Positions 1 to 12,010 of a stretch of 64,000 nt of DNA are shown here, piece after piece. Origin of the DNA: Aegilops tauschii subsp. strangulata (taxonomy: Eukaryota; Streptophyta; Magnoliopsida; Poales; Poaceae). The notes below the pieces were generated by a model. That model was given only the letters and a program-made list of their open reading frames with translations. It was not told the origin of the DNA and ran no database searches. The position numbers and the translations under genes are program-made. Position 1 is the first letter of the stretch; every line of letters begins with the position of its first letter. The stretch is taken from the NCBI RefSeq assembly GCF_002575655.3, contig NC_053039.3, forward strand, positions 242,646,622 through 242,710,621. Reading direction: 5' to 3'.

Positions 1-1
1 G

Positions 2-414
2 ATGTCAGTTGCTCGTGTAGGAGCTATATTTGCGCTAAGCCGGGCAAAAGCTTATCAAACAGAGTTGGACCCTCACTAGATGGCTAGCGGGTTTTTGGAG
101 TATAAAGATGATGTGTCTGCATTCAGCGAAGCAGATTATGCCAAATGTATCAAGGAAATGCGGCCATTGGCGTGTCAACTTGCGCAAGAACTTGATCTGA
201 AGAAGTACCAGCTGGTTTACGACATCAACAACACTCGAATCAAGCCGCCTGCCTTTGACATTGTACACCTGACTCTGCAAAGGCGTAAGCATATTTTCCC
301 CCTGATATCGACCCTTCCTCTATCATCAACGATGAAGCAATCTTTGAGGCTTTAACAAGTGTCAGCTGGACCTCAGACAATCTTCAGATCGGAAACGATG
401 AAGAGTTGGCTTAG
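2..414 (+). pseudogene. C-terminal part of the antisense extra ORF of Gypsy-1
   Basis: This plus-strand reading frame runs opposite to gag-pol of the same element. It enters from outside the window, has an in-frame TAG at 77-79, continues from the ATG at 80 (starting MASGFLEYKDD), and needs a one-base frame change near 295-300 to reach its natural end at the TAG at 412-414. The tail is acidic (for example NDEAIFEAL and IGNDEELA). No catalytic motif is visible. Its place, between the 3' LTR side and integrase and on the opposite strand, matches the longer antisense ORF of Gypsy-3 at 24470-27468, and I infer it is the same kind of accessory gene. Function unknown. Confidence 0.6.
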
Positions 415-1284
415 GATGACCCAGGGACCTCTACGACGGGACAACAACAAGATGTTAACCCGGAGATAAAGAATACAAATATGTATATCACATTATTTAT
501 AAGTCGGCTTTTAAGCCTCGACAAAAGACCAGCTTTTGAAGCTCGAGTCTTGCCTCAAAGAAGCTTGGCATAATAGCCTTGTTTTATTCATACTTCCTGT
601 AAGCCGGCTCTCACGTGACATAATCCGTCGTTTTAACCTTGACTAGTTTAGGGTCATAATAGATTGACTGTCAAGAGTACGGCAGGTCACATATTCGGAG
701 AAGCAGCAAATGGACATGTGAGTTTATCCTCGCTTTCTGTAAGCTGGCTCTCACGTGACAGAAGCCGCCGTTTTAACCTTGACTGGTTTAGGGTAATAAA
801 AGATTGACTATCAAGTGGACGGCGGGTCACCTTTTGGAGTAGCATCAAGCAGACAGGCATGTTTAACCCCATATGGTGGCATTTATTTGCCGGTGAAGAG
901 GGTAAGATAGCTAAACTTGGTGAGTTGGAAGCCACCAAGTGACCTTATGATCAACTAATAAGAGACTCATGCACAATATATGAGATGAAACGACATAGGC
1001 CCCGAGTTTCGGGGATGTCGGCTTTATTACATTGATCATAAAAGATATATACATTGATATGCATGCACAATGAGTGGAGCCAGTTGCTCAAGTATAATAA
1101 GGCCGAAGATGAGCAATATTCCAGGGCCTGTTGGTCTCCTCCTTAGAGGTACGTGACTTATTGTGCTCACATATGTCGATGAGATAATATGACCCGTTGT
1201 TGAGGTTTTTGCTGACCACAAAGGGTCCTTCTCATGGAGGTGATAGATTATGCATGCCCGTCTGATCTTGAATCAAATGGAGCA
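415..1284. other. Non-coding 3' part of Gypsy-1 between antisense ORF and integrase
   Basis: No credible coding region is seen. The stretch holds a direct repeat (separate entry) and AT-rich sequence, and probably untranslated sequence of the two convergent transcription units of Gypsy-1. Confidence 0.5.
594..831. repeat. Imperfect direct repeat, two copies of about 95 bp, 142 bp apart
   Basis: The segments beginning near 598 and near 740 share the words GTAAGC-GGCTCTCACGTGACA, CCGTTTTAACCTTGACT-GTTTAGGGT and GATTGACT-TCAAG, then a GGCGGGTCACC-like end. They lie in the 3' non-coding part of Gypsy-1. Role unknown; it may be a regulatory or replication-slippage duplication. Confidence 0.7.
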
Positions 1285-2221
1285 CTAAGCTGCCTTCCTA
1301 GAACGTCCGGCTTCGAACTCTGTGGCTATGATAGTGACACATGTCTTGTTGGTAAATCGCCGATCGAGCTGCTGCGAGATCATGTTCTTTATCCAAGGCG
1401 TCCAAAGCGTTTTGACGCGCCGTCTTATTGTCTGCTTCAATGTAAGCCGCCACCCTGGGCGAGTCATGACGAATATCACTTGGGAGAACCGCCTCGGCAC
1501 CATAAACCATGAAGAAAGGCGTATAACCTGTTGATCTGTTGGGGGTGGTCCTGATGCTCCAAAGGATTGTAGGAAGCTCTTCAACCCGACAACCCGACGT
1601 TTGTTCCAAAGGAACTATGAGCCAGGGCTTGATCCCTCATAATTTCTCTTGGTTAGCATGCTCCGCATGACCATTGGACTGTGGATGAGCCACTAAGGAT
1701 ACATCAAGACGAATGTGTTCTCTTTGACAGAACTCCTTCATAGCACCTTTAGACAGATTTGTACCATTATTGGTGATGATACTATGAGGATAACCAAAGC
1801 GAAAAATAAGCTTTTTCACAAACTGAACTGCAGTCGATGGTTCACAATTGCTAACTAGCTCTGCTTCAATCCACTTGGTAAACTTAACAACTGCCATCGA
1901 AAGGTGGGTCTTCTTATCTTTAGACCTCTTGAACGGCCCGACCATATCAAGCCCCTAGACTGCAAATGGCCAAGTGATTGGGATCATCCGCAATTCCTGA
2001 GCCGGCACATGAGCTTGCCTTGCAAATTTCTAGCACCCATCGCACTTGCTAACAATATCCTCTGCATCAGCATGAGGCATCAACCAGAAAAAACCATGAA
2101 GAAAAGCCTTAGCCACCAAAGATCGTGACCCGGCAGGATGACCACAATCACCTGCATGAATTTCTTGTAGGATTTCGTGGCCTTCTTCAGGAGAAACGCG
2201 GCGTTGGAACACGCCAGTCAC
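1285..2221 (-). pseudogene. Gypsy-1 integrase, frameshifted
   Basis: Integrase joins the cDNA to the target. Three minus-strand pieces follow one another. 2221-2030 has the N-terminal zinc-binding region (HAGDCGHPAGSRSL, ending SKCDGC). 1945-1637 has part of the catalytic core, with FTKWIEAELVSN and FGYPHSIITNNGTN, where the second catalytic Asp of the usual TDNG is replaced (ITNNG). 1609-1298 has the end of the core, with LPTILWSIRTTPNRSTGYTP and FFMVYGAEAVLPSD. The pieces lie in different frames or are separated by stops, so no intact enzyme is made. Typical Gypsy integrases of this type are 400 residues or longer; the C-terminal end is lost in frameshifts left of 1298. Confidence 0.85.
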
Positions 2222-2754
2222 GCTACAGCTGTGTAATTGCCATTGACAATAGTCATGGACTTAGACCGCCTTGTGATATGTTGCGCCAAATTTTCATCTA
2301 CAGGCAACTCACCTCGAGTCAGGTAAGCTAGATAAGGCATCATCCAGTCAGGTATAGCACGAAGAGCCACCACCAAATGTCCTTCCGGGTCACGAATAGC
2401 CAAGTCTTCCTCTGATGGTAACTTGACAGAAGGGTTATGCAGGACATCTAGAAACACATTAGGAGGAACTGGTTTATGCTGATACCAAAGCCGGGACAAT
2501 GCATCAGCCGCCTCATTTTTTCGCCGGTCTATATGATCCACCTGATAACCTTTGAAGTGACCAACAATGTTATTCATGGCCTGACGATAAACTGCCATTA
2601 GCGGGTCTTTAGAATCCCACTTCCCTGAAACTTGCTGTGCCACCAGGTCTGAGTCGCCCAGACACCTGACCCGGCTCAAGTTCATCTCCTTAGCCATACA
2701 AATCCCATGGAGCAAAGCTTCATACTCAGCTGCATTGTTAGTACAAGGGAACAT
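2218..2754 (-). pseudogene. Gypsy-1 RNase H domain
   Basis: The 178-residue minus-strand reading frame carries RNase H landmarks: NNAAEYEALLHGICMA (second acidic residue region), GDSDLVAQQVSGKW (third acidic residue) and RKNEAADALSRL (end of the domain). RNase H removes the RNA strand of the RNA-DNA hybrid in reverse transcription. It overlaps the integrase zinc-binding piece by 4 bases and follows the RT connection piece at 2797-3331 after a short break with an in-frame stop. Seen as part of a dead polyprotein. Confidence 0.85.
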
Positions 2755-2796
2755 GAGCCTTAAAACATAACAAAATTTATCACCTGGCGGAGATTC

Positions 2797-3331
2797 TTAA
2801 ATAACTCCAGCCCCCGAGCCTTCCAATTGCCTGGATCCATCAAAATGTATCTTCCGGTATGTATTGTCTGGCTTTTCCTTAGGTGTTTGCAGCTCTGTCC
2901 AATCATTAATAAAAACCACCAAAGCTTGAGATTTGATGGTTGTTCTAGGCATATACTTCAGATGATGAGGCCCAAGCTCAATTGCCCACTTAGCAACCCG
3001 GCCAGTGGCTTCTCTGTTTTGAGTGATATCCCCAAAGGGTGCAGAACTGACCACTGTGATTCGATGCCTAAGGAAATAATGCTTGAGCTTGCGGCTGGCC
3101 ATGAACACTCCAAACACCAGTTTCTGATAATGTGGGTATTTCTGCTTAGACTCCGTCAAGACTTCACTGACATAATAAGTCGGCCGTTGGACGGAATACT
3201 CTTTGCCCACCTCCTTGCGCTCGACAACAACTACTACACTAACAGCCTTATCATTAGCTGCTATGTACAGGAGCAAAGGCTCTTTGTCGATTGGGGCAGC
3301 CAAGACAGGTGGCTCGGCCAATTGCTTCGTA
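2797..3331 (-). pseudogene. Gypsy-1 RT-RNase H connection region, right part cut by insertion
   Basis: The minus-strand frame starts at the Sabrina-like insertion and encodes the region after the RT fingers and palm: EPPVLAAPIDKEPLLLYIAA, then RPTYYVSEVLTESKQKYPHYQK and AKWAIELGPHHLKYMPR. This is the first RNase H-like fold typical of Gypsy polyproteins. It then begins a second RNase H (KIHFDGSRQLEGSGAG, with the first acidic residue in HFDGS). The upstream part of the same protein is at 11201-12010. The join falls inside the five-base duplicated target. Confidence 0.85.
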
Positions 3332-3336
3332 AGTGC

Positions 3337-4899
3337 TGACTCGGCTTGAAACCGCGTCGGTATTTCCCCAAAGAGGAAGGGATGATGTAATATAGCTATG
3401 GTAGGTATTTCCCTCAGTTATGAAACCAAGGTATCAATCCAGTAGGAGAACAAAGCAACACTATGTAAACGGTACCTGCACACAAAGAAGAAATCCTCGC
3501 AACCCAACGCGTAAGAGGGGTTGTCAATCCCTCCTCGGTAAAACGATAGATCGGTTTGTATAAGTTTGGATAAATAGATCTCGCAAAAACATGAAATAAA
3601 AGAGGCAAAGAAAAAGTGCAGCAAGTCTTTTTTGGGTTTTTAGAATAACAGATCTGAAAACAAATGCGAATAAAAATAGATTTGAAAGCAATATGATAAA
3701 AGATAGACCTAGGGGCCGTAGATTTAACTAGTGGATTCTCATACGGCGGGTAAACAAATTACTGTTGGGCAATTGATAGAAGATCGAATAATTATGACGA
3801 TATCCAAGGCAATGATCAATATATAGGAATCACGTCCAAGATTAGTAGACCGACTCCTACTTGCAGCTACTATTATTACTCCACACATCGACCGCTATCT
3901 AGCATGCATCTACTGTATTAAGTTCATCGACAAACGGAGTAATGCAATAAGAACGATGACATGATGTAGACAAGATCTATTCAAGTAGGAATAGAACCCA
4001 TCTTGTTATCCTTAATAGCAATGATACATGTGTGCCTTCCCGCCCCTTCTGTCACTGGGAGAGGACACCGCAAGATCGAACCCATCACAAAGCACCTCTT
4101 CCCATGGCAAGAAAAATTGATCTAGTTGGCCTAACTAAACCAAAGATTCGAAGAAGAAATATGAGGCTATAAATAATCATGCATATAAGAGATCAAACAC
4201 GACCCAAATAATATTCATGGATATAGATCTGATCATAAACTCAAAGTTCATCGGATCCCAACAAACACACCGCAAATAAGAGTTTCATCAAATAGATCTC
4301 AAAGAGACCAATGTATTGAGAATCAAAAAGAGAGAAGAAGCCATCTAGCTATTGCCTATGGACCCTTAGTTCTATGGTGGACTACTCACGCATCATTGGA
4401 GAGGCATTAATGAGGATGATGAACCCCTCCGTGATGGTGTTAGATTGGATCTCGTGGTTCTGGAACTTGCGGCGGCTGGAATTGTGTTTTGTCGACTCTT
4501 CTAGGGTTTCTGGAATATTTGGGAATTTATAGGGCAAAGAGGCGGTGCAGGAGACCTCCATGGGGCCCACAACCCACCTGGGCACGCCTGGGCTCCTAGG
4601 CCCGCCCAGGTGTCTTGTGATCCCCACGAGGATCCCCTCTAGTGCTTTCTTGGCCCCCAAGGTGTCTTCTGGTCCAAAAAAATCTCCAAAAAGTTTCACT
4701 GTGTTTGGACTTCGTTTGGTACTGATATTCTGCGAAGTAAAAAACAAGCAAAAAAACAGCAACTGGCACTGGGCAATATGTACTAGGTTAGTCCCAAAAA
4801 ATGATATAAAGTTGTTATAAAATGATTATAAAACATCCAAGAATGATAATATAACAGCATGGAACAATAAAAAATTATAGACACGTTGGAGACGTATTA
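3337..4899 (-). repeat. 3' LTR of Sabrina-like element
   Basis: About 1563 bp. It aligns by eye end to end with 9659-11195: shared words GGTATTTCCC-AAGAGGAAGGG near the left end and GTTGGAGACG near the right end. The right terminal CA has decayed to TA (4898-4899). A TATA-like ATTTATAGGGC at about 4524 (minus-strand promoter) lies upstream of the expected start. Immediately right of it, at 4900-4935, is a pyrimidine-rich stretch, the complement of the polypurine tract. Confidence 0.88.
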
Positions 4900-7362
4900 G
4901 CATCCCCAAGCTTAATTCCTCCTCGTCCTCGGGTAGGTAAATGATAAAAACAGAATTTTTGATGTGGAATGTTGCCTAACATGTTCATCACATATTCTTT
5001 TCTTTGTAGCATGGACATTTGTAATTTTAGATGGTTCAAAGCAATAGTCTAGTTTTGACATGAAGACTTCAATACTCAAGCATATCAACAAGCAACCATG
5101 TCTTTCAAAATATCAACACTAAAGAAAGTTATCCAAGCCCATCATGCTCAATCATTGATCCATTCACGAAACATGCTCGAGTATTAGCTACATCCAATGC
5201 TCATGTACGATCATAGTGCTCCCTAGTTGGTGCTTTATAAGAGAAGATGGAGACTCAAATAAAAATAAAAATTCCATAAAGTAAACAGATAGGCCCTTCG
5301 CAGAGGGAAGCAGAGATTTGAAGAGGTGCCAGAGATCAAAGCAAGAGATAAAATTTTCGAAAGGCATGCTTTTCCCGTCAACGAAAATGACCGAGTAATT
5401 CCCAAAACTTTCCATGCTAGATATATCATAGGCGGTTCCCAAACATAAAATAAAGTTTATTCCTTTTCCTACCATTCTTTCACAATCCACGGCTAGTCGT
5501 ATCCACGGGTGCCTTCCATACCAACAATTTCCAAGGAATTTATTATTTCACAACATAAAGTAAATTTATTTTTCATTTCGGGACTAGGCATCCCTATTAC
5601 CGCCGTACTCTCGTGCAATGACAAGTGAATAAACACTCATATTGAGAATAACACATCTAGCATGGAAAATATTGGCCACCCCCTGCCGCTTCATGAGCAG
5701 TACAGGCACACAAAAAGGAAATTCATTTTGAAAATTAGAGTTGGCACATACAAATTTACTTAGAGCGGCACGGAAATACCGCATATAGGTAGGTATGGTG
5801 GACTCATATGGCAAAACTGGGTTTAAGGATTTTGGATGCACAAGTAGTATTTCTACTTACTACAAGTGGAGGCTAGCAAAAAGATTGAGAAGCAACCAAC
5901 CAAGAAACAAAAATTCACGTAAATGAGCATTAAGCATAACTAACACCGAATAATGCACCACAAATATAATTTCATTGCGCAACTAATGACTTTTGTGCTT
6001 GCATAGGGAATCACAAACCTTAACACCAATATCCTTACTAAAGCATAATTACTCACCAACATGACTTATATATTACTATCATCATATCTCAAAACTATTA
6101 CAAAGAATCAAGTTTATTTTGTCCAATGATCTTCATGGAAGTTTTTATTATATCCCTCTTGAATATCTATCACTTTGGGACTAGTTTCATAAGTTGCAAT
6201 TGCTTTTGACAAGCTCAAACAAATTTAAGTGAAGAACGTGAGCATAAAGATTTCAATCTCTCAAAATAATATAAGTGAAGCATGAGAGAATTTCTTCAAA
6301 AAAAATTACTAACTGTCAAATGAATCTAAGTGAAGCATGAGAGTATTTCTTCAAAAATATTAAAGCACACCGTGCTAAAAAATATATAAGTGAGTCACTA
6401 GAGCAATTCCAAAGCTCAAAAAATTTAAGTGCAGCACATAGAGCAATTCTAATAAATCATAGCATAATTTTGGCTCTCTCAAATATGTGTGTCCAGCAAT
6501 GATACTTGTGACAAACTAAAAAGCAAAACAAGCAAAGAATCATATAATACAAGACGCTCCAAGTAAAACTCATGATATGTGACGAATAAAAATATAGCAC
6601 CAAGTAAAATTACCGATGGTCGTTAGAAGAAAGAGGGGATGCCTTCCAGGGCATCCCCAAGCATAGTTGCTTGGTTCTCCTTGAATAATAACTTGGGGTG
6701 CCATGGGAATCCCCAATCTTAGGCTCTTTTCACTCCTTATTCCTTCATCCATCGTGATCTCACCCAAAACTTGAAAACTTCAATCACACAAACTTAACAA
6801 AACCTTCGTGAGATCCGTTAGTATAGTAAAGCAAATCACTACTATAAGTACTGTTGCAAACCCATTCATATTTTATTATTACATTATACCTACTGTATTC
6901 CAACTTTACCATGGCTTATACCCCCGATACACTCCATAGATTCATCAAAATAAGCACACAATGCAACTAAAACAGAATTTGTCAAAAAACAGAACATTCT
7001 GTAGTAATCTGGATTTTGTCCATACTTATGTAACTCCAAAACATCTGAATAGGACAACGTAGGAAATTTGTATATGAATCTTGTGTAAAAATTTCAGAAT
7101 TTTATCATGCTTCTGTGATTTTTAACAATTCTTCTACTGGGTGCAAAAGTTTATGTTTTTCAACAAGATCAAATCAACTATCACCAAACATGATCCCAAA
7201 GGCTTTACTTGGCACAAATACTAACTAAAACACAATCATAACAATAGCATAATTGTGCAAACACTCAAGAACAGATAGAAAAAGGCATAAATAAATTTTA
7301 TTCATTGGGTTGCCTCCCAACAAGTGCTGTTTTATGCCCCTAGCTAGGCATAATGCATAGAT
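4900..7362. other. Internal non-coding 3' region of Sabrina-like element
   Basis: No gene is seen. It begins with the polypurine-tract complement next to the LTR. At 6220-6450 there is a loose array of an AAGTGAAGCA...AGAG word, repeated about five times at 60-80 bp spacing. The segment near 5270-5340 (CCCTTCGCAGAGGGA-GCAG) recurs near 63920-63970 in the last element of the window, so the two elements share a related 3' non-coding region. Confidence 0.7.
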
Positions 7363-7929
7363 TCAAGTGTTGTCATCTTTGGTTTTTGATCCATAGGATG
7401 CCTTGATGATTGATTCATATGGTGGATTAATTTTTGTTCTAGGAAAGTGTTCCATACCCTTTCTTAGTGGAATCTGAAATTTAATATTCCCTTCTTTCAT
7501 ATCAATCACGACACCTATAGTGCGTAAATATGGTCTACCAAGTATAATAGGACAAGACGAATTGCAATCAATATCAAGAACAATAAAATCTATGAGAACA
7601 TAGTTCCTATTTGCAAGAATAAGATCATCATTAATTCTTACCAAAGGCTTCTTAATATTAGGATCCGCCAAGTGCAGATTAAGAGAACATTCTTCAATAT
7701 CGGTAAGACCAAGCACATCACATAAAGATTTCGGAATTGTGGAAATACTAGCACCCAAATCACATAAAGCAAAGCACTCATAATTTTTTATCTTGAATTT
7801 AATGGTGGGTTCCGATTCATCATGTAATTTTTTAGGAATTGAGATATCTAATTCCAACATTTCTTCTAAAGCTTTCATCATGGCATCCACAATATGTTTA
7901 GTAAAAGCTTTATTTTTGTTCATAGGCAT
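7363..7929 (-). CDS. Aspartic protease domain of Sabrina-like element
   Basis: A 188-residue open frame, starting MPMNKNKAFTKHIVDAMMKA. The protease would cut the gag polyprotein. The active-site region reads FALCDLGASISTIPKSL, in the place of the usual DTGA/DSGA (here DLGA), with the flap-side and C-terminal hallmark CPIILGRPYLRTIG. This arrangement is usual in grass Gypsy elements of this group. It lies directly after the degenerate gag tail. No RT follows it, unlike the equivalent position in Gypsy-2 (38219-39745). The 567 bases have no stop, so it may be the best-preserved coding piece of the element. Confidence 0.85.
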   Translation of the reverse strand: MPMNKNKAFTKHIVDAMMKALEEMLELDISIPKKLHDESEPTIKFKIKNYECFALCDLGASISTIPKSLCDVLGLTDIEECSLNLHLADPNIKKPLVRINDDLILANRNYVLIDFIVLDIDCNSSCPIILGRPYLRTIGVVIDMKEGNIKFQIPLRKGMEHFPRTKINPPYESIIKASYGSKTKDDNT

Positions 7930-8662
7930 GAGGTGAATTTATCATGGATTGCAACAAAGAAATACATTCAATCGAAGAGCAATTATCATAATTAGATTCT
8001 TTGTAATCCAAAAGAGTGGGCACATCACTAGTTAAAGTTTTGACCTCTCCAAACCCACTTTTATTATTTTTTTCATCAAGATTTTCACCCTCGGAATCAT
8101 CGGGACGCCTTCTAGCTAAAGTTGAATCCTCTCAGTCCCTTTACCATCAATTTTAATTTTACTAAACAAGGAATTAATAGAAGAAACACCAATCACTTTA
8201 GGATCTTCATCATTTTTATGAAATCAATCACTAGAAAACGCTCTTTCTAAAAATTCTCTTTTAGTTCTAAGTATGGTGGTTCTTTTCTTACTTTCATCCA
8301 TAGAAACATATAAAGGTTTAATTGATTCATTGATATCAACCTTAGGTGGAAAAAAAATTAATCTTGAGATTTTCTACGTCATGGGAAATTCTATCAATGC
8401 TTCTAGACATATCATCAATCTTACTGAACTTTTCTTCTATCATAGTGTTGAAAACTTTTTGAGCATTGATAAATTCTTTAATATTATTCTCAAGATCAGA
8501 GTGGTTCCTATTATTATTGTAAGAAGAATTACCATACTTATTAGAGGAATTTCCAGGAAAAGGCCTAGGATTAAAATTACCTCTATAAGCATTGTTATTA
8601 AAATTGTTTCACGAGACAAAATTCACATCTACAGGATCACTATTTTGCTCAATCAATGTAGA
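7930..8662 (-). pseudogene. Degenerate gag C-terminal and linker region
   Basis: Translation on the minus strand across several frames shows gag-type, Asn-rich sequence (near 8540-8630, words like FNPRPFPGNS and KYGNSSYNNN) followed by a predicted coiled region (ENNIKEFINAQKVF), then broken frames up to the protease. Stops and frameshifts make it non-functional. No clear CCHC zinc knuckle remains. Confidence 0.65.
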
Positions 8663-9438
8663 CTAAGTCACATCATTAAGATCAATAGGAGCACTTTTAC
8701 TAGCAACCAATTTCATAAGAGCATCAACCTTTTCACTCAAAGTACTAATTTCTTCAACCGAATTAACTTTTTTACTAGTAGGTGCTCTTTCGGTATGCCA
8801 TTGTGAATAATTTGCCATAATATTATCAAGCAATTTAGTAGCTTCAACCAAAGTAATTTCCATAAAAGTACCACCCGTGGCAGAATCTAAAAGATTTCTC
8901 GAAACAAAATTCAATCCCGCATAAAAAATTTGTATAATCATCCCAAGATTTAAACAATGAGTAGGACAATTTCTTAGCATCGATTTCATTCTTCCCAAGA
9001 TTGCGCAACATGTTCATGCTCAACTTGCTTAAAATTCACGATCTGAGTTCTAAGGGACATATTTTTTGCGGGTGGAACATACTTAGTAATAAAAGCATCT
9101 TTGCACTTATCCCAAGAATCAATGCCATTGCGAGGCAAAGAAGAAAACCAAAATTTTGCACGATCCCTCAAAGAGAACGGAAACAATTTCAACTTCACAG
9201 TATGATTGTCCACATCTTTTTTCTTTTGCATGTCACACAATTCTACGAATGTGTTTAGATGGGACGCGACATCCTCATTAGGTGTACCAGAAAATTGCTC
9301 TTTCATAACAAGATTCAATAAAGCGGCATTAATATCATAAGATTCCGCACTAGTGGTGGGAGGATCAATCGAAGTGCTAATAAAATCATTATTATTGGTA
9401 TTGGAAAAATCACACAACTTGGTGTTTTCTTGAGACAT
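8663..9438 (-). pseudogene. gag N-terminal part of Sabrina-like element, one frameshift
   Basis: Gag forms the virus-like particle. The start codon is taken at 9438 (MSQENTKLCDF), because the sequence to its right up to the primer site looks like untranslated leader. The capsid-like core is recognisable: NLVMKEQFSGTPNEDVASHL, then LKLFPFSLRDRAKFWFSSLP and GIDSWDKCKDAFITKYVPP. The frame ends at 8986 after AQSWEE and resumes in another frame at about 8998 with RMKSMLRNCPTHCLNLGMII, down to NDVT at 8663. One small indel near 8990 explains this. Confidence 0.85.
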
Positions 9439-9629
9439 TGTGACTATGCAAATAGGATTGCAAGCAAAAAGATAGATCTGGCGAGAAAAAGGCGAACGAA
9501 AAAGATGACGAATAAAATGGTAAATTTTTGTGAAGTGGGGGTGATGAAAACGAGAGACAAATGGAAAACAATGTAAATTGCAAGGAGATGAGATTTGTGA
9601 TTGGGAAGCTGATAGATGTTGATGATGTC

Positions 9630-9647
9630 TCCCCGGCAATGGCGCCA
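9630..9647 (-). promoter_or_regulatory. Primer binding site, tRNA-Asp type
   Basis: On the minus strand the 18 bases read TGGCGCCATTGCCGGGGA, complementary to the 3' end of plant tRNA-Asp(GTC) with one mismatch. It lies 11 bases inside the 5' LTR (LTR begins at 9659), the expected place for priming minus-strand DNA synthesis. Confidence 0.85.
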
Positions 9648-9658
9648 GAAATTCCTTT

Positions 9659-11195
9659 TGATGCGGCTTGAAACTGTGCCGGTATTTCCCTAAGAGGAAG
9701 GGATGATGTAGTACAACTACGGTAGGTATTTCCCTTATGAAACCTAGGTATCAATCCAGTAGGAGAACCAAGCAACACTATATAAACGGTACCTGCACAC
9801 AAAGAACAAATCCTCGCAACCAAACGGGAAAGAGGGGTTGTCAATCCCTCCTTGGTAAGAAGATAGATTGGTTTGTATAAGTTTGGATAAATAGATCTTG
9901 CAAAAACACGAGATAAAATAAATAAAGAAAAAGTGCAGAAAGGTATTTTTGGGTTTTTAGAATAATAGATCTGAAAACAAATGCAAATAAAAATAGATCT
10001 AAAAGCAATATTATAAAATATAGACCCCGGGGCAGTAGATTTCGCTAGTAGCTTCTCTCGAGAAAATAGCATACGTGGGTAAACAAATTATTGTTGGGCA
10101 ATTGATAGAATGTCGAATAATTATGACGATATCCAAGGCAATGATCAATATATAGGCATCACGTCCAACATTAGTAGACCGACTCCTGCCTGCATCTATT
10201 ACTATTACTCCACACATCGACCGCTATCCAGCATGCATCTAGTGTATTAAGTTGATGGAGAAACGGAGTAATTCAATAAGAACGATGACATGATGTAGAC
10301 AAGATCTATTCATGTAGGAATATACCCCATCTTGTTATACTTAATAGCAACGATACATGCGTGCCTCGCTGCCCCTTCTGTCACTGGGAGAGGACAACGC
10401 AAGATCGAACCCATCACAAAGCACCTCTTCCCATGGCAAGGATAATCAATCTAGTTGTCCTAACTAAACGAAAGATTCGAAGAAGAAATACGAGGCTATA
10501 AATAATCATGCATATAAGAGATCAAAGAAGACTCAAATAATATTCATGGATATAGATCTGATCATAAAGTCAAAGTTCATCGGATCCCAATAAACACACC
10601 GCAAAAAAGAGTTACATCAAATAGATCTCCAAGAGACCATTGTATGGAGAATCAGAAAGAGAGAAGCCATCTAGATACTACCTACGGACCCTTAGATCTA
10701 TGGTGGACTACTCACGCATCATTGGAGAGGCACTAATGAGGATGATGACTCCACCGTGATGGTGTTAGATTGGATCTCATGGTTCTGGAACTTGCGGCGG
10801 TTGGAATTATGTTTCGTCGACTGTCCTAGGGTTTCTGGAATATTTGGGAATTTATAGGGCGAAGAGGCGGTGCAGGAGACCTCCGTGGGGCCCACAACCC
10901 ACCTGGGACGCCCAGGTGTCTTGTGGTCCCCACAGGGATCACCTCTGGTGCTTTCTTGGCCCTCAAGGTGTCTTCTGGTCCAAAACAAATCTCCCAAAAA
11001 TTTCGTTGCATTTGGACTCCGTTTGGTACTGATATTATGCGAAGTAAAAAATAGCAACTGACACTGGGCACTATGTCAATAGGTTAGTCCCAAAAAATGA
11101 TATAAAGTTGCTATAAAATGATTGTAAAGCATCCAAGAATGATAATATAATAGCATGGAACAATAAAAAATTATAGATACGTTGGAGACGCATCA
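9659..11195 (-). repeat. 5' LTR of Sabrina-like element
   Basis: 1537 bp, TG...CA ends on the plus strand (9659-9660 and 11194-11195), followed by the target duplication AGTGC. It contains TTTATAGGGC near 10852, a plausible TATA box for the minus-strand transcript. Confidence 0.88.
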
Positions 11196-11200
11196 AGTGC

Positions 11201-12010
11201 CTCAAAAGTTTCATTAGCCGCATCGCTCCAGACGAAGTGATCACTCTTCTTCATCATCTGATATAAGCAAATCACCTTCTCACCAAGGCGACTTATAAAC
11301 CGGCTCAATGCTGCGATACAACCCGCCAAGTGTTGAACGTCATTGACACTCACCGGCTTAGAGAGAGAGGTAATAGATTCAATCTTCTTCGGGTTAGCCT
11401 CGATCCCTCTTTCGGACACCAGAAAGCCTAGCAACTTGCTTGCTGGCACACCAAAGACACACTTGGCCGGGTTAAGCATCATCTTGTACACTTGGAGATT
11501 GTCAAAGGTTTCCTTCAGATCATCAAGCAAGGTTTCCTTCTTCCTTGATTTAACCACAATGTCATCCACATAAGCATGAACGTTGCGCCCAATCTGGCCG
11601 TGGAAGCAATTTTGAACACAAAGCTGGTAAGTCACATGTGCACTCTTAAGCCCAAAAGGCATAGACACATAACAAAAAGCTCCAAAGGGTGTGATGAAGG
11701 TTGTCTTCTCCTGATCTTCCACTGCCATCTTGATCTGATGATAACTAGAATAAGCATATGGGAAACAGAGACTCTCACAACCCGCCGTGGCATCAATGAT
11801 TTGGTCAATGCGAGGGAGAGCAAATGGATAACTAGGACATGCATTGCTAAGATCTGTGTAATCAACACACATACGCCAAGTGCCATTCTTCTTAAGAACA
11901 AGCACAGGGTTAGACAACCACTGAGGGCGGAACACCTCAATTATGAACCCTACAACTAGGAGCCGTGCTACTTCTTTTCCAATAGACTTACGCCTCTCCT
12001 CATTAAACAA
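11201..12010 (-). pseudogene. Gypsy-1 reverse transcriptase, left part cut by insertion
   Basis: Reverse transcriptase copies the element RNA into DNA. The frame carries RT blocks in order: VFRPQWLSNPVLVLKKNG (fingers), WRMCVDYTDLSNACP, FALPRIDQIIDATAG, the palm (SSYHQIKMAVEDQEKTTFIT), FCYVSMPFGLKSAHVTYQ, the catalytic AYVDDIVV box (about 11560-11575) and LLGFLVSERGIEANPKKI (thumb). YVDD is intact. The protein runs into the Sabrina-like LTR at 11195 and resumes at 3331. At the usual GLKNAGATYQ site it reads GLKSAHVTYQ, one of many substitutions. Confidence 0.92.

Larger units (their letters stand above)
3337..11195 (-). mobile_element. Sabrina-like non-autonomous Gypsy retrotransposon with both LTRs and perfect TSD
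   Basis: A 7859-bp element with LTRs at 3337-4899 and 9659-11195, flanked by AGTGC at 3332-3336 and 11196-11200. Internal order on the minus strand is primer site (9647-9630), gag (9438-8663 and degenerate to 7930), aspartic protease (7929-7363) and then 2.4 kb with no coding potential. I find no reverse transcriptase, RNase H or integrase, so it would depend on enzymes supplied by another element. It is inserted in the RT of Gypsy-1. The name Sabrina rests on my recollection of the LTR start and general architecture only. Confidence 0.9.

Noticed and set aside
2827..3339. 170-codon plus-strand frame
   Set aside because: It lies opposite the Gypsy-1 RT-RNase H connection region, where the minus strand has clear domain motifs.
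8273..8806. 177-codon plus-strand frame, Ile-rich
   Set aside because: It is the shadow of gag of the Sabrina-like element, and its AT-rich codons give an unnatural composition.
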